NCBI GenBank assembly: GCA_009921465.1
Contig: RFXS01000011.1
Coordinates: 1 to 32,064 of the forward strand
Direction of reading: 5' to 3'
Length of the DNA stretch: 32,064 nt
Source: Betaproteobacteria bacterium
GTDB lineage: Bacteria > Pseudomonadota > Gammaproteobacteria > Burkholderiales > Burkholderiaceae_C
Part shown: one piece after another, positions 9,368 through 18,855 of the stretch
How the letters are laid out: each line of letters begins with the position of its first letter
How positions within the stretch are numbered: position 1 is the stretch's first letter
The notes under the pieces: model-generated
Told to the model about the DNA's origin: nothing
Databases searched by the model: none
What the model saw: only the letters and a program-made list of their open reading frames with translations
Program-made: the position numbers and the translations under genes

Positions 9368-11282
9368 AACGCGCAAAATTGATGCGGTGACCACAGAGAT
9401 CATCCGCAACGGCATGGTGGCCGCAACGGAGGAGATGAAATCCAACCTCATGCGAACCGCCTACAACATGATCATTTACGAAGCGCTGGACTTCACAGTG
9501 GGCATTTTTGACCGGGAAGGCAACACGGTCTCCATTGGCATTGGCTTGCCCATGTTCATCCGCGGTATGAGCAATACAGTCAAACGCATGATTGCCCACT
9601 TTGGCTACGAACAAATTGAAGACGGCGACGTGTTGCTCACCAACGACGCCTACATCACAGGCAGTCACCTCAACCACATGACCTTTGTGGTGCCCATATT
9701 TTTTGAAGGCGAAATCGTTGGATTCTCCGCTTGCATGGCACATTGGCAAGACATCGGCGGTACCTTGGATGGCATGACCTTTGACATTTTTTCCGAGGGC
9801 TTGCAGATGCCCATCGTGAAAATTTATCGAAAAGGGGTTCCGAACGCCGAAATTTTCCAAATCATCGAGATCAATGTGCGCATTCCTGAGCGTGCCATGG
9901 GAGACTTGCGCGCTCAGATTGCCGCCGTCAAAACCGGCCAGCGCCGGGTGTTGGAGATGCTGCATAAATACGGAAAGCCCACGGTGGTCAATGCGATCGA
10001 GCGCATTTTTGATCAAGGCGAGGCCGGGTCACGCGCCCTGGTGGCGGCCATTCCCGATGGGGAATATGAGGCGGAGTCATTCCTGGACGACGATGGCGTG
10101 GACATGGGTAAACGAATTGCCATCCGGGTCAAGGTGACGGTGGCAGGCGACGAGATGACCATCGACCTGTCAGGCGTAAGTGACCAAGTGCGTGGGTTTT
10201 ACAACTCCGGTGAGTCAGCCGGCATTGCTTGCGCACAGGTGGCCTTCAAGTGTTTGATGGCGCCCAATGAACTGCCGATCAACGACGGTTGCTTTCGACC
10301 GCTCAAGGTCATCTTGCCCGAGGGCAAAGTGGTCAATGCCCGCCGCCCTGCACCCATGCGCTGGTGGATGACCTTTCCAATGACAGTGGTCGATACGGTG
10401 TTCCGTGCATTGGCGCCTGCCATTCCAAACCGGGTGATCGCCGGTCACCATGCCGATTTGGTCATTGCTTCGATTCACGGTCGACAGCCTGCTGACAGTC
10501 GGTTGTTTCTTTATTTGGGCGGCCTCATTGGGGGTGGGTGGGGTGCCAAATTCAATGAAGACGGCATGAGTGCCACGATTGCCATCAATGATGGTGACAC
10601 CCACAATGGTCCTTCCGAACAAGTGGAAGCCAAATACCCCTTGCTGGTGGAGAAGTATCAGTTGCGACCTGACTCTGGTGGCGCGGGCACATTTCGGGGT
10701 GGACTGGGCACAGAGCAAACCATCCGTGTCATGTCAGACATCATGTTCAACACCCAAATTGAGCGTGTGGAGTGTCGGCCTTGGGGCTTGTTTGGCGGCC
10801 TGTCCGCTTTTGGTAATGAGGTGTGCATACAACGCAAGGGCGAGCAAGAGGTGGTTTACAAAACGGGCAAGGTGTTTTCCCAAACCTTGCGCAGCGGGGA
10901 CGCCTGGACGCTTCGATCGGGTGGTGGCGGTGGCTACGGCAAACCCACTGAACGTGATACCTCGCGTGTCGAGGACGATGTGCGCAATGGTTATGTGAGC
11001 GGTGAGATGGCGCACAAACATTATGGGGTGGTTTTGGATGCGAAGACGGGTCATGCGCAAGCCAGTGCGACCGCAGAGTTGCGCGACTACATGCGCGCCA
11101 ACCAATTGCCAGTGGATCAGCCCTATACCAGCCAAGCCACCGACCCCGGCGGCACCGACCCCCAGTTGTCACGGCGGGTGCGCCAAAGCTCACCGCACCA
11201 GGCCTTGTTTTCATTTGAGGCGCGTCAATTTCAAGCCGATGCACGTGCTGCGGGTTTGCTGGTGGACCGTTGTTGCAGTTGA
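9360..11282 (+). CDS. hydantoinase/oxoprolinase (HyuB-type) subunit B
   Basis: 640 aa; DAVTTEIIRNGMVAATEEMKSNLMRTAYNMIIYEALDFTVGIFDREGNTVS...GDVLLTNDAYITGSHLNHMTFVVPIFFEGEIVGFSACMAHWQDIGG...GGAGTFRGGLGTEQ; start overlaps end of subunit A. Confidence 0.96.
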   Translation: MAETRKIDAVTTEIIRNGMVAATEEMKSNLMRTAYNMIIYEALDFTVGIFDREGNTVSIGIGLPMFIRGMSNTVKRMIAHFGYEQIEDGDVLLTNDAYITGSHLNHMTFVVPIFFEGEIVGFSACMAHWQDIGGTLDGMTFDIFSEGLQMPIVKIYRKGVPNAEIFQIIEINVRIPERAMGDLRAQIAAVKTGQRRVLEMLHKYGKPTVVNAIERIFDQGEAGSRALVAAIPDGEYEAESFLDDDGVDMGKRIAIRVKVTVAGDEMTIDLSGVSDQVRGFYNSGESAGIACAQVAFKCLMAPNELPINDGCFRPLKVILPEGKVVNARRPAPMRWWMTFPMTVVDTVFRALAPAIPNRVIAGHHADLVIASIHGRQPADSRLFLYLGGLIGGGWGAKFNEDGMSATIAINDGDTHNGPSEQVEAKYPLLVEKYQLRPDSGGAGTFRGGLGTEQTIRVMSDIMFNTQIERVECRPWGLFGGLSAFGNEVCIQRKGEQEVVYKTGKVFSQTLRSGDAWTLRSGGGGGYGKPTERDTSRVEDDVRNGYVSGEMAHKHYGVVLDAKTGHAQASATAELRDYMRANQLPVDQPYTSQATDPGGTDPQLSRRVRQSSPHQALFSFEARQFQADARAAGLLVDRCCS

Positions 11283-12175
11283 TGGATAAGCCGCCCGCCC
11301 AAAGAGTGCGTACACGGCATTTAGAGCCGTTTGCCACTGACGCCAACCAAGGTAAATTGGCTGGGGGGGTGTTGTCCCTGCGACGTGGATTGCGCCTGCT
11401 TGAATTGTTGGGCGAAGGTGAGGGGGGCTGGAGTTTGGCTGAACTGGCCCGGCAACTCGAGGTCAACAAAGCCATTGCCTTGCGTTTGCTCGATGAGTTG
11501 CGAAATGCCGCCTATGTATACCGCGACGATTTGACGCAGACTTACCACCTGACCTACAAACTGAGTAATTTGGGGTTGCGAAAGTTATCCCAGACCCGCG
11601 TGCTGGACCAAACCAATGGTGTCTTGCGTGAGCTGGCCAATGAAACTGGTGAGTTGGTGCGATTGGCCGTTGTTGAGCCAGAACAACGTCTGACTTGGGT
11701 GCTGGCTTTCACTGGAGCTCGCCGCAGTTTGCACATTGATCCGAATTACCGTCTCAGCATTGGGTATAACACCCACGCAGCTGGCAAGGTATGGTTGGCA
11801 CAATTGCCGCCCGCGCAAGTTTGGCCGATTTTGTTGCGCGAGGGCCTTGACCCGTTGACGCCCCATACCAAAACCGAACGCACCGCCATTGAGATGGACC
11901 TGCAATTGGCTCGCGACCGTGGATTCGCCAGCAGCGATGAGGAAAACGAGTTGGGCGTGCGCGCCATCGCCGCCCCGATTTGCATTTCCAATATCAAAGA
12001 TGAGCGGTTTTGTGTGGGTGTGGTGAGCGTGGCTGCACCGACTTCCCGCATGTCGCAGGCAGAACTCGAAGCCCACGCCCCTTTGCTCAAAGCCACAGTG
12101 GCCCGGTTAAGCGAAATTTGGCCGATGGATTTCAAGACCAATGCCATACCACCCAGTTTCAAGACGACCCATTGA
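11282..12175 (+). CDS. IclR-family transcriptional regulator
   Basis: ATG at 11282 overlaps the TGA of hyuB; wHTH-like LRRGLRLLELLGEGEGGWSLAELARQLEVNKAIALRLLDELRNAAYVYRDD then LVRLAVVEPEQRLTWV...IGYNTHAAGKVWLAQLP...RDRGFASSDEENELGVRAIAAPI effector domain. Confidence 0.94.
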   Translation: MDKPPAQRVRTRHLEPFATDANQGKLAGGVLSLRRGLRLLELLGEGEGGWSLAELARQLEVNKAIALRLLDELRNAAYVYRDDLTQTYHLTYKLSNLGLRKLSQTRVLDQTNGVLRELANETGELVRLAVVEPEQRLTWVLAFTGARRSLHIDPNYRLSIGYNTHAAGKVWLAQLPPAQVWPILLREGLDPLTPHTKTERTAIEMDLQLARDRGFASSDEENELGVRAIAAPICISNIKDERFCVGVVSVAAPTSRMSQAELEAHAPLLKATVARLSEIWPMDFKTNAIPPSFKTTH

Positions 12176-12344
12176 CCGATATGTGCACTTATAAATCTAA
12201 GAATCATTGCGCTTGGCCGTTGATGCGGGCAAAGGTCTGCACAGATGCACAATGTGTTGGCATGGCCAGGTCGTTTGAGGGCGAACCAGCCTGAAGCAGA
12301 AATCTTTTTTCATCACTTCAAAATTTTTAACCCAGGAGACAACC

Positions 12345-13544
12345 ATGAAAAAACCCCTTTTGTCACAACTGGCCGCTGCGGTGGCCCTCAGTGCTGCCGC
12401 ACTGTGCGCCAGTGGATTGCACGCGCAGACGGGCAACCCCATCAAAATTGGATTTGTCACTGAACTGACTGGCCCTTGGACCTTTTTTGGCACCAGTTGC
12501 GTGGCGGGTTTGAAGATGGCCACGGATGAGATCAACAAAGCGGGCGGAGTCCTCAAACGCCCTTTGGAATTCATCGTCACCGATAACCAAACCAACTCAT
12601 CCCAGGCACTGGCCGCATCACGCAACCTGGATGTCAACGACAAGGTACTGGCCTTGAGTGGACCGACAAGTTCCGATGTAGCGCTTGCTATGTATGGCTA
12701 TGCAGAACAGCAAAAGTTGCCTTTTTTGGTTCCCGTGGCGGCGTTCCCTCAGCTGACCAAACCCGGATCCAGGTACACCTTTCGCATCGAGCCAGACGCG
12801 GCCGGTTGGGGATATGCCATGGCCAAATACATCGAGCAAGTCAAACCAGGCGCAAAAGTCGCCTTGATGCACTCGGATGCCGCACTCATGCGGGCCATCA
12901 TGGCCGGTTTTCGCTATCAGGCACAGCGCTCCAAGTTGAGCGTCGTATCTGACATTTTGTTTCCCCAAGGTTCAAGCGATGCAACGGTTCAAGCGGCCCA
13001 AGTGCGTGCTGCCAATCCCGACTATGTGATCGTCAGTGGTGCCGGCGCATTTGACAATGTGTTGACCAACCAATTGCTGGACCTGGGCATCAAGCCACAA
13101 CAAATCATCCACCCCTATGGCATCACCACGCAAGTCTTTGGTTGGGGCTCACGCAGTGTGGGTTCTATCTACGGCACCTTCTTTGACCATGGCACAGATA
13201 CCCTGACCAAGGAAGGCAAAGACTTCATCAGCCGTTTTGATGCAGCCAATTCACGCCCACCGTCCTACGTTGAGAACTACTGTTACGTCACGCCTTATAT
13301 TTTCAAAGAGGCGATTGAAAAAGCAGGCACCGCCGATGACCGTGAAAAGCTGCGCAATGCCTTGTCAGCGCTCAAAACCAAAGAAAGCACGAGTGGCGTG
13401 CCCATTGAGTTTGATAAAAACGGTGCTCGCAAAGAGTACATGTACTTCATGGAAATTCAGTCCGTCAATGGCAAGCGCACTTATCAGTCCAAGCAGCGCT
13501 TCTACATTGAGCGGCCGTTGAGGCTTTGGAAGCCAAGGATATGA
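12345..13544 (+). CDS. ABC transporter substrate-binding protein (branched-chain amino acid / LivK type, peripla_BP_6)
   Basis: Signal peptide; NPIKIGFVTELTGPWTFFGTSCVAGLKMATDEINKAGGVLKRPLEFIVTDNQTNSSQALAASRNLDVNDKVLALSGPTSSDVALAMYGYAEQ...; followed by LivH/M/G/F-like genes. Confidence 0.95.
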   Translation: MKKPLLSQLAAAVALSAAALCASGLHAQTGNPIKIGFVTELTGPWTFFGTSCVAGLKMATDEINKAGGVLKRPLEFIVTDNQTNSSQALAASRNLDVNDKVLALSGPTSSDVALAMYGYAEQQKLPFLVPVAAFPQLTKPGSRYTFRIEPDAAGWGYAMAKYIEQVKPGAKVALMHSDAALMRAIMAGFRYQAQRSKLSVVSDILFPQGSSDATVQAAQVRAANPDYVIVSGAGAFDNVLTNQLLDLGIKPQQIIHPYGITTQVFGWGSRSVGSIYGTFFDHGTDTLTKEGKDFISRFDAANSRPPSYVENYCYVTPYIFKEAIEKAGTADDREKLRNALSALKTKESTSGVPIEFDKNGARKEYMYFMEIQSVNGKRTYQSKQRFYIERPLRLWKPRI

Positions 13545-13545
13545 G

Positions 13546-14427
13546 ATGACCGATTCCCAATTGCTGATTTTGTTGTCAACGCTGTCAACCGGACTGATCC
13601 TGGGGGCCATATTCGCCTTGGTCGCTGCCGGCGTGACCATCGTGTATGGCTGCGTCTGGCTGCCCAATGCCAGCAACGGGCAGTTCTTTTTGTTGGCAGC
13701 GCTGGTCGCATGGACCTTTACTGCATCATTGGGTTGGAGCAGTTGGCTAGCCGCTATCGCGGTTCTTGTATTGGGCGTTGGTCTGTCCTATTTTTTAGAG
13801 TGGATTTTGATTCGAAGGCTGTACGACACGCCCAATCGGAACGTGGCTTACTTTGTGGTGACGCTGGGCATGACACAGATCATGACCGGCATTTTTTCTA
13901 TGACCTACGCCAAGTGGAGCGATCAATTCAGTTTGCCGCCGGTGGTGGAGGGAATTTCCATGATCGGGCCTTTCCCCATTCCCAACAACCGACTGTTTGT
14001 GATGGCTGTCAGTTTGTTGGTACTGGTGGCGCTGTTTGCGCTGCTTCGGTACCACCCTTATGGCCGTGCGCTGCGTGCGGTATTTCAAAACCGAGAGGCT
14101 GCTGCATTGAGGGGGGTGAATGTGCGATCCATTTACCGCTTGTCTTTTGTGTTGGGTTCGACCATTATTTTCCTGGGGGGCATTTTGTTTGCCCTCGCCT
14201 ATAGCTTCGATCTGACAGTCGCTTGGACCATGTCAATCACTGCATTTGCCATCATGATCATTGGTGGACCAGGTTCTGTGATGGGTGCATTGGTGGTCGG
14301 CATGACCTTTGGTTTCACCCAGGCCATCGTCAGTATTTTTGCCAGTCCCACTGCGGCAACCTTTTCTTATCTGGGTGCCATGTTGGTGATACTTTTATTT
14401 CGTCCCAATGGGTTGTTCAAACGATGA
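13546..14427 (+). CDS. branched-chain amino acid-type ABC transporter permease (LivH family)
   Basis: LSTGLILGAIFALVAAGVTIVYGCVWLPNASNGQFF...YHPYGRALRAVFQNREAAALRGVNVRSIYRLSFVLGSTIIFLGGILFAL...IIGGPGSVMGALVVGMTFGFTQ. Confidence 0.94.
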   Translation: MTDSQLLILLSTLSTGLILGAIFALVAAGVTIVYGCVWLPNASNGQFFLLAALVAWTFTASLGWSSWLAAIAVLVLGVGLSYFLEWILIRRLYDTPNRNVAYFVVTLGMTQIMTGIFSMTYAKWSDQFSLPPVVEGISMIGPFPIPNNRLFVMAVSLLVLVALFALLRYHPYGRALRAVFQNREAAALRGVNVRSIYRLSFVLGSTIIFLGGILFALAYSFDLTVAWTMSITAFAIMIIGGPGSVMGALVVGMTFGFTQAIVSIFASPTAATFSYLGAMLVILLFRPNGLFKR

Positions 14428-15407
14428 AATCTCATTCCAAGCACCTCGTCTGGGCATTGACCCTGTTGGCCTTGTCTCTTCCATTTGCTGCTTCAGGCAA
14501 TAAATTTTTCGCATTTGTTCTGGGGATGACATTCATCAGTTTGCTCTGGGCCACAGGCATGAACCTGATGTACGGTTATGTCGGATTGATGCCGTTGATG
14601 TTTGCTGGCGTGGCCGGCGTGGCTGGCTACGCCATGGTGCATTTCACCCGCACTTTGGGTTGGTCTTTTTGGTTGGCCATGCCCGTGGCCTCCTTGCTGG
14701 CTGCGGTGGTAGGGGTTGCCCTGGGTTTGCCGTCTTTGCGGCTCAAGGGGTTTTATTTCACTTTGTGCTCGTTGGTGATCCAGACCGTGCTCACCTTGGC
14801 CTTCATATTTTTTCCAACTTACACCAACGGTGACACGGGCATCAACCAAGTGGCTCCACCAGACTGGTTTGGCGGCGAGCTCAAAGGGCTGGGTCTGGAC
14901 ATGTCGGTGGCTATCTTTGCAGTGGCCGGGGTCTTGTTTTGCGCATGGTTGGTAAAAACCCCCTTGGGTCAGCGGTTTGTGGCCATCCGCGAAGATGATG
15001 TGTTGGCTGAAGGTCTTGGGATACAGGTGGTGCGCTGCAAAATCATCGCTTTCTTCATCGTCTCTGTGTATGCCGGTATAGGCGGGTGCTTTTATGCTGT
15101 GTATGTTGGGTTTATATCTCCCAGGGCATTTGATGTGCTGGTGTCGATGAACATTTGGCTTTACGTGGCATTTGGAGGTCGCGCCACGATTGCAGGGCCC
15201 ATCATCGGCACGGCCATTTTGGCGCCCATTCCTTTTTTGCTGCAAGACCTGCAAGCGTTTAAAGATATTTTGTCGGGGGTGCTCATCATCGTGGTCACGC
15301 TTCTCATGCCAGGCGGGATTTATGGGGCATATCTGGCATGGCGCTCGAGCCAGTCTCGCGCCGACAGCAGCAGCAATAGCGACAAGGTTCAGGAGCAACG
15401 CGTATGA
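14424..15407 (+). CDS. branched-chain amino acid-type ABC transporter permease (LivM family)
   Basis: ATG at 14424 overlaps the livH-like stop (track start 14223 is an upstream in-frame extension); NLMYGYVGLMPLMFAGVAGVAGYAMVHFTRTLGWSFWLAMPVASLLAAVVGVALGLPSLRLKGFYFTLCSLVIQ...VAIREDDVLAEGLGIQV. Confidence 0.93.
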   Translation: MKSHSKHLVWALTLLALSLPFAASGNKFFAFVLGMTFISLLWATGMNLMYGYVGLMPLMFAGVAGVAGYAMVHFTRTLGWSFWLAMPVASLLAAVVGVALGLPSLRLKGFYFTLCSLVIQTVLTLAFIFFPTYTNGDTGINQVAPPDWFGGELKGLGLDMSVAIFAVAGVLFCAWLVKTPLGQRFVAIREDDVLAEGLGIQVVRCKIIAFFIVSVYAGIGGCFYAVYVGFISPRAFDVLVSMNIWLYVAFGGRATIAGPIIGTAILAPIPFLLQDLQAFKDILSGVLIIVVTLLMPGGIYGAYLAWRSSQSRADSSSNSDKVQEQRV

Positions 15408-16117
15408 AACTGCTCGATGTGGATGGATTGTCTAAAAGCTTTGGTGGAGTAGCCGCTTTGCGCCATGTGCAAGGTCACTCGGTTGTAGGTGAAACCCTGG
15501 GCATGATCGGGCCCAATGGATCGGGCAAGACCACGTTCGTCAACATTGTCAGTGGCCATGTTCGTCCAGATGCGGGTACGCTGACATTTGGAGGCACTGA
15601 CATTTCAGGCAAGACGCCCCATGAACTGGCGTCCATTGGCCTGTGCCGGACTTATCAATCGGTGCGGGTTTTCGCTTCTCTCTCGACAAAACAAAACATT
15701 GACAATGCACGCCTGTTGCTCAATCACAGAGGATTGAATCAAGCGGAGTTGAGCGAACTTTTGGAATGGCTCCAGTTGGATGCGCTCTTGGACAAAAGTG
15801 CAGGCAGCTTGACCTTGTTTGAGCAGCGGCGGTTGGAACTGCTGATGCGTCTGGTCCTCAAACCCCAACTCATCATGCTCGATGAACCGGTTGGAGGCTT
15901 GGCCGTCACCGAGGTCATTGAAATGATCAATTTGCTCAAGCAACTCAAGGCCCGTTGTTCGATTTTTGTCATCGAGCACACCATGCGGGTCATCAAAGAA
16001 TTGGCAGATCGTGTGATTGTTTTGATTGCCGGCGAAAAAGTGGCCGATGGCCCACCTCTGGAGATTTTGCAAAACAAGCGTGTTGTCGATGAATACCTGG
16101 GAGCTCCCCATGCTTGA
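15404..16117 (+). CDS. ABC transporter ATP-binding protein (LivG type)
   Basis: Walker A GPNGSGKTTFVNIVSG; Walker B PQLIMLDEPVGGLA; H-loop region FVIEHTMRVIKELADRVIVLIAGEKVADG. Note: the usual LSGGQ-type signature reads SAGSLTLFEQRRLEL. Confidence 0.92.
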   Translation: MKLLDVDGLSKSFGGVAALRHVQGHSVVGETLGMIGPNGSGKTTFVNIVSGHVRPDAGTLTFGGTDISGKTPHELASIGLCRTYQSVRVFASLSTKQNIDNARLLLNHRGLNQAELSELLEWLQLDALLDKSAGSLTLFEQRRLELLMRLVLKPQLIMLDEPVGGLAVTEVIEMINLLKQLKARCSIFVIEHTMRVIKELADRVIVLIAGEKVADGPPLEILQNKRVVDEYLGAPHA

Positions 16118-16814
16118 AGTCAAAGATTTGGTGATCCGATATGGTCCATTTTTGGCCTGTGACCGCATCAGCATCGAAGTCAAACCAGGTGAAATTGTGG
16201 GTGTCATCGGCCCCAATGGAGCGGGCAAAAGCTCTGTGGTCAGGGCCATCACGGGGCTTGTGCCGCCGGCGTCTGGGACGGTGCGCTTCATGGGCCAGTC
16301 GACCTTGGATGTGCCGGTGCATGATTTGATCCGACGTGGTCTGTCCTTGGTGCCCGAGGGGCGTGGTCTGTTCCCTATGATGTCGGTAGAGGAAAACTTG
16401 TTGATGGGCGGCTACTCGCTCACCAATAAGGCATTGCGCAAGCAGTTAATGGAAAACTGTTATGAGTTGTTTCCGATCCTGAAAGAGCGTCGCTACCAAC
16501 TGGCTGGCACATTGTCTGGTGGACAGCAGCAAATGGTGGCGGTATCGGTGGGTTTGATGGGCGACCCCAAACTGTGCATTTTTGACGAACCATCCTTGGG
16601 CTTGGCGCCGATCGTGATCCATCAAATCGGCGAGACCCTGAAAAAAATGCGAGATCTCCAGTTAACCGTTTTATTGATTGAACAAAATGCCATGCTGGCC
16701 AGCAACGTGGCCGATCGCATTTACATCATGTCGGCAGGACGAGTCCAGTTTCACGATACGCCTGGCAATTTGATGCAAAACCCTGAAGTGATTGAAAAGT
16801 TCTTGAGTGCTTAA
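16110..16814 (+). CDS. ABC transporter ATP-binding protein (LivF type)
   Basis: ATG at 16110 (MLEVKDLVIRYGPFLACDRISIEVKPGEIVGVIGPNGAGKSSVVRAITGL...GLSLVPEGRGLFPMMSVEENLLMG...GTLSGGQQQMVAVSVGLMGDPKLCIFDEPSLGLAP...VLLIEQNAMLA). Confidence 0.95.
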   Translation: MLEVKDLVIRYGPFLACDRISIEVKPGEIVGVIGPNGAGKSSVVRAITGLVPPASGTVRFMGQSTLDVPVHDLIRRGLSLVPEGRGLFPMMSVEENLLMGGYSLTNKALRKQLMENCYELFPILKERRYQLAGTLSGGQQQMVAVSVGLMGDPKLCIFDEPSLGLAPIVIHQIGETLKKMRDLQLTVLLIEQNAMLASNVADRIYIMSAGRVQFHDTPGNLMQNPEVIEKFLSA

Positions 16815-16859
16815 ACAAGGCTCAAGCGCAATCGTTTCAGCCCGGTGCAAGGTCCCCTT

Positions 16860-17975
16860 TTAAGCCAGCCAGCGATTCAAGTTGGCGCGCACAAATGCGT
16901 CATCATGGAGATCTGGATGATCTTTGTAGACCCGATCGATGGCTTGCATTTGACCGGGTGAAAGCCCCTCTGCTGGATCCAGGCACCAAATCCCATGGAG
17001 CAAGCCTTGTCGACGCAAAACCTCATGGCAACCGGCAATGCAACCCGAAAAATCGTTCGCCACATCAAAGAAAGCACTGTTGGCGTCAGTGATTCGAGAG
17101 TCCAGTGAAAGCAGTTCCATGTCAATGTGACCTGTTTGAACGGCATCTTGAATGGTTTTAAAGTAGCTAACAGCCCGTTGTGTCCATACGCTCCAATGGC
17201 CAAGCAAGCCCCCTTTGATCTGCACCGTGATGCGCTCGCCGTTGCGAACAACCGTGGTGGGTGCCAACAAATCCAAAGCGATGTGGTCATCGTTGCCGGT
17301 GTACAAGGTGATGCGATCTTGCGCACCTGCAAGCACAAGGCCCCGAACCACGTCCAGTGTTCTGTATCGGTTGAACGGCGCAATTTTGATGGCCACCACG
17401 TTGTCGATGCTGGCAAACCGTTGCCAAAACGAGGCCGACAACAAAGGGCCGCCAACAGCCGGTTGCAGATAAAAGCCAATGATGGGTATTTGATCGGCCA
17501 CTTTCTCGCAGTGTCTGATCATTTCATCTTCGCTGCTTCCATGAAAGCTGCGCAGGGATAAAAGCCCTGCGTGGTAACCCAAGGATTTGGCCACGTCAGC
17601 TTCTTTGCAGGCCTGCGCTGTATGGCCCGACAAGCCAGCGACCATCACAACTGGGCGATGCACCCATGAAAGAGACTGCTCAGCGGCAAGTTGTAAAACG
17701 GTTTCGTAAAGCCCGTGTTCACGTATGGCAAATTGTGTGGTGTGCACGCCGACAGCCAATCCACCCACTCCGGCATCCAAGTAATAGCGCGAAAGAGCGC
17801 GTTGATGGGTGACATCAATGGTTCGGTCAGGCATCAAGGCCAGGGGGTGGGCCGGTATCACCGTGCCGTTTTTAAGCAGTTCAATGATCGCTTGGGGAAG
17901 ATCGCTTTTGTGCACGCTCAGTACCTCAACCCAGTTCTGGCCCAGAGATGGCAAAAACCAATGAGCTGTCACCAT
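16860..17975 (-). CDS. dihydrodipicolinate synthase (DapA) family aldolase/lyase
   Basis: GTVIPAHPLALMPDRTIDVTHQRALSRYYLDAGVGGLAVGVHTTQFAIREHGLYETVLQLAAE...IIGFYLQPAVGGPLLSASFWQRFASIDNVVAIKIAPFNRYRTLDVVRGL...TLYTGNDDHIALDLL; candidate Schiff-base Lys in VAIKIAP. A GTG start at 17915 (VHKSDLPQ...) would remove the overlap with the upstream GNAT gene. Confidence 0.85.
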   Translation of the reverse strand: MVTAHWFLPSLGQNWVEVLSVHKSDLPQAIIELLKNGTVIPAHPLALMPDRTIDVTHQRALSRYYLDAGVGGLAVGVHTTQFAIREHGLYETVLQLAAEQSLSWVHRPVVMVAGLSGHTAQACKEADVAKSLGYHAGLLSLRSFHGSSEDEMIRHCEKVADQIPIIGFYLQPAVGGPLLSASFWQRFASIDNVVAIKIAPFNRYRTLDVVRGLVLAGAQDRITLYTGNDDHIALDLLAPTTVVRNGERITVQIKGGLLGHWSVWTQRAVSYFKTIQDAVQTGHIDMELLSLDSRITDANSAFFDVANDFSGCIAGCHEVLRRQGLLHGIWCLDPAEGLSPGQMQAIDRVYKDHPDLHDDAFVRANLNRWLA

Positions 17976-18855
17976 CTGTTGGCGAGGTTTCCATGGTCAT
18001 GCGTGTAAAGCCTCGTTCAAATTCAAACCCCAGGCTTTGCAGCTGCGCACTCAGTCCGACGTGAAGATCTATGGTGTCAATCAACACACGTTCACTGACC
18101 AAAGGCAATGCAAATGCCAGCAGTGCCAGTGCTGTGGGTTCATCAAGGGCGACCAAAGGGCCAATTTGAGTGGCCGTTCTGCCCTCCCTTCCCAAAAGGA
18201 ACCCCCGTATTTGACCGTTTTGTTCAGCGACACAAGAAAATGATGCCGAACGGGCATGCAGTTGATGCATCAAAGCGGTGCGGTCAGCTCCAAATGCCAT
18301 GAGATCCAGTGCACCGATGCGTGGCCAATCGGCAGGCAACAGGGGGCGCACGCGTGGGCTTTGGGGGGGCAATTTCAGTGCTGGGCACCGTTGCGATAAC
18401 CGCCATCTGGATATGTTCAATCCATCTTTAAAACCAAGCGGGAGGTAAACCGCACGGCCGGCTTGGGTGGCATCTAACCAGGGAGATAAATTGGCAGCCT
18501 TCAAGCCTTGAATACACATGCCGAGCAAAGCACTGGCAATGCCTTGTCTGCGGTGCTTTTGACTGACCAATACCATGCTGACCCAACCCGAATGGGGCGG
18601 GTAGGGCAGGGTGGCTGCCGTGGCCACGACCTCCCCCAACGCTGTACTGACTTGATAGGCTTGCCCTAACTCTAAAAATATGAGCCAGTCTTGCGGCGTT
18701 TGGTTCCAACCTGCCTCGATCACCAAGCGCTGAGCTTGGTCCACGGCGTCCAACGTCAATGCCTTGATCTGCATGCCAGGTGGCAAAAACGGCGGATCAA
18801 TACTTTCCATCACGGGTGCCAAAGTGGGTGGCCTTTCCCAATATGGGCATTTCAT
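17926..18855 (-). CDS. GNAT family N-acetyltransferase
   Basis: GEVVATAATLPYPPHSGWVSMVLVSQKHRRQGIASALLGMCIQGLKAANLSPWLDATQAGRAVYLPLGFKDGLNISRWRL; acetyl-CoA binding motif RRQGIAS. Start may be internal (MESID.. or MQIKAL..). Confidence 0.87.
   Translation of the reverse strand: MKCPYWERPPTLAPVMESIDPPFLPPGMQIKALTLDAVDQAQRLVIEAGWNQTPQDWLIFLELGQAYQVSTALGEVVATAATLPYPPHSGWVSMVLVSQKHRRQGIASALLGMCIQGLKAANLSPWLDATQAGRAVYLPLGFKDGLNISRWRLSQRCPALKLPPQSPRVRPLLPADWPRIGALDLMAFGADRTALMHQLHARSASFSCVAEQNGQIRGFLLGREGRTATQIGPLVALDEPTALALLAFALPLVSERVLIDTIDLHVGLSAQLQSLGFEFERGFTRMTMETSPTDGDSSLVFAISGPELG

Noticed and set aside
14493-15398. 301-aa minus-strand ORF, His/Gln-rich
   Set aside because: Antisense to the LivM-like permease; composition typical of a shadow frame of a hydrophobic membrane-protein gene.
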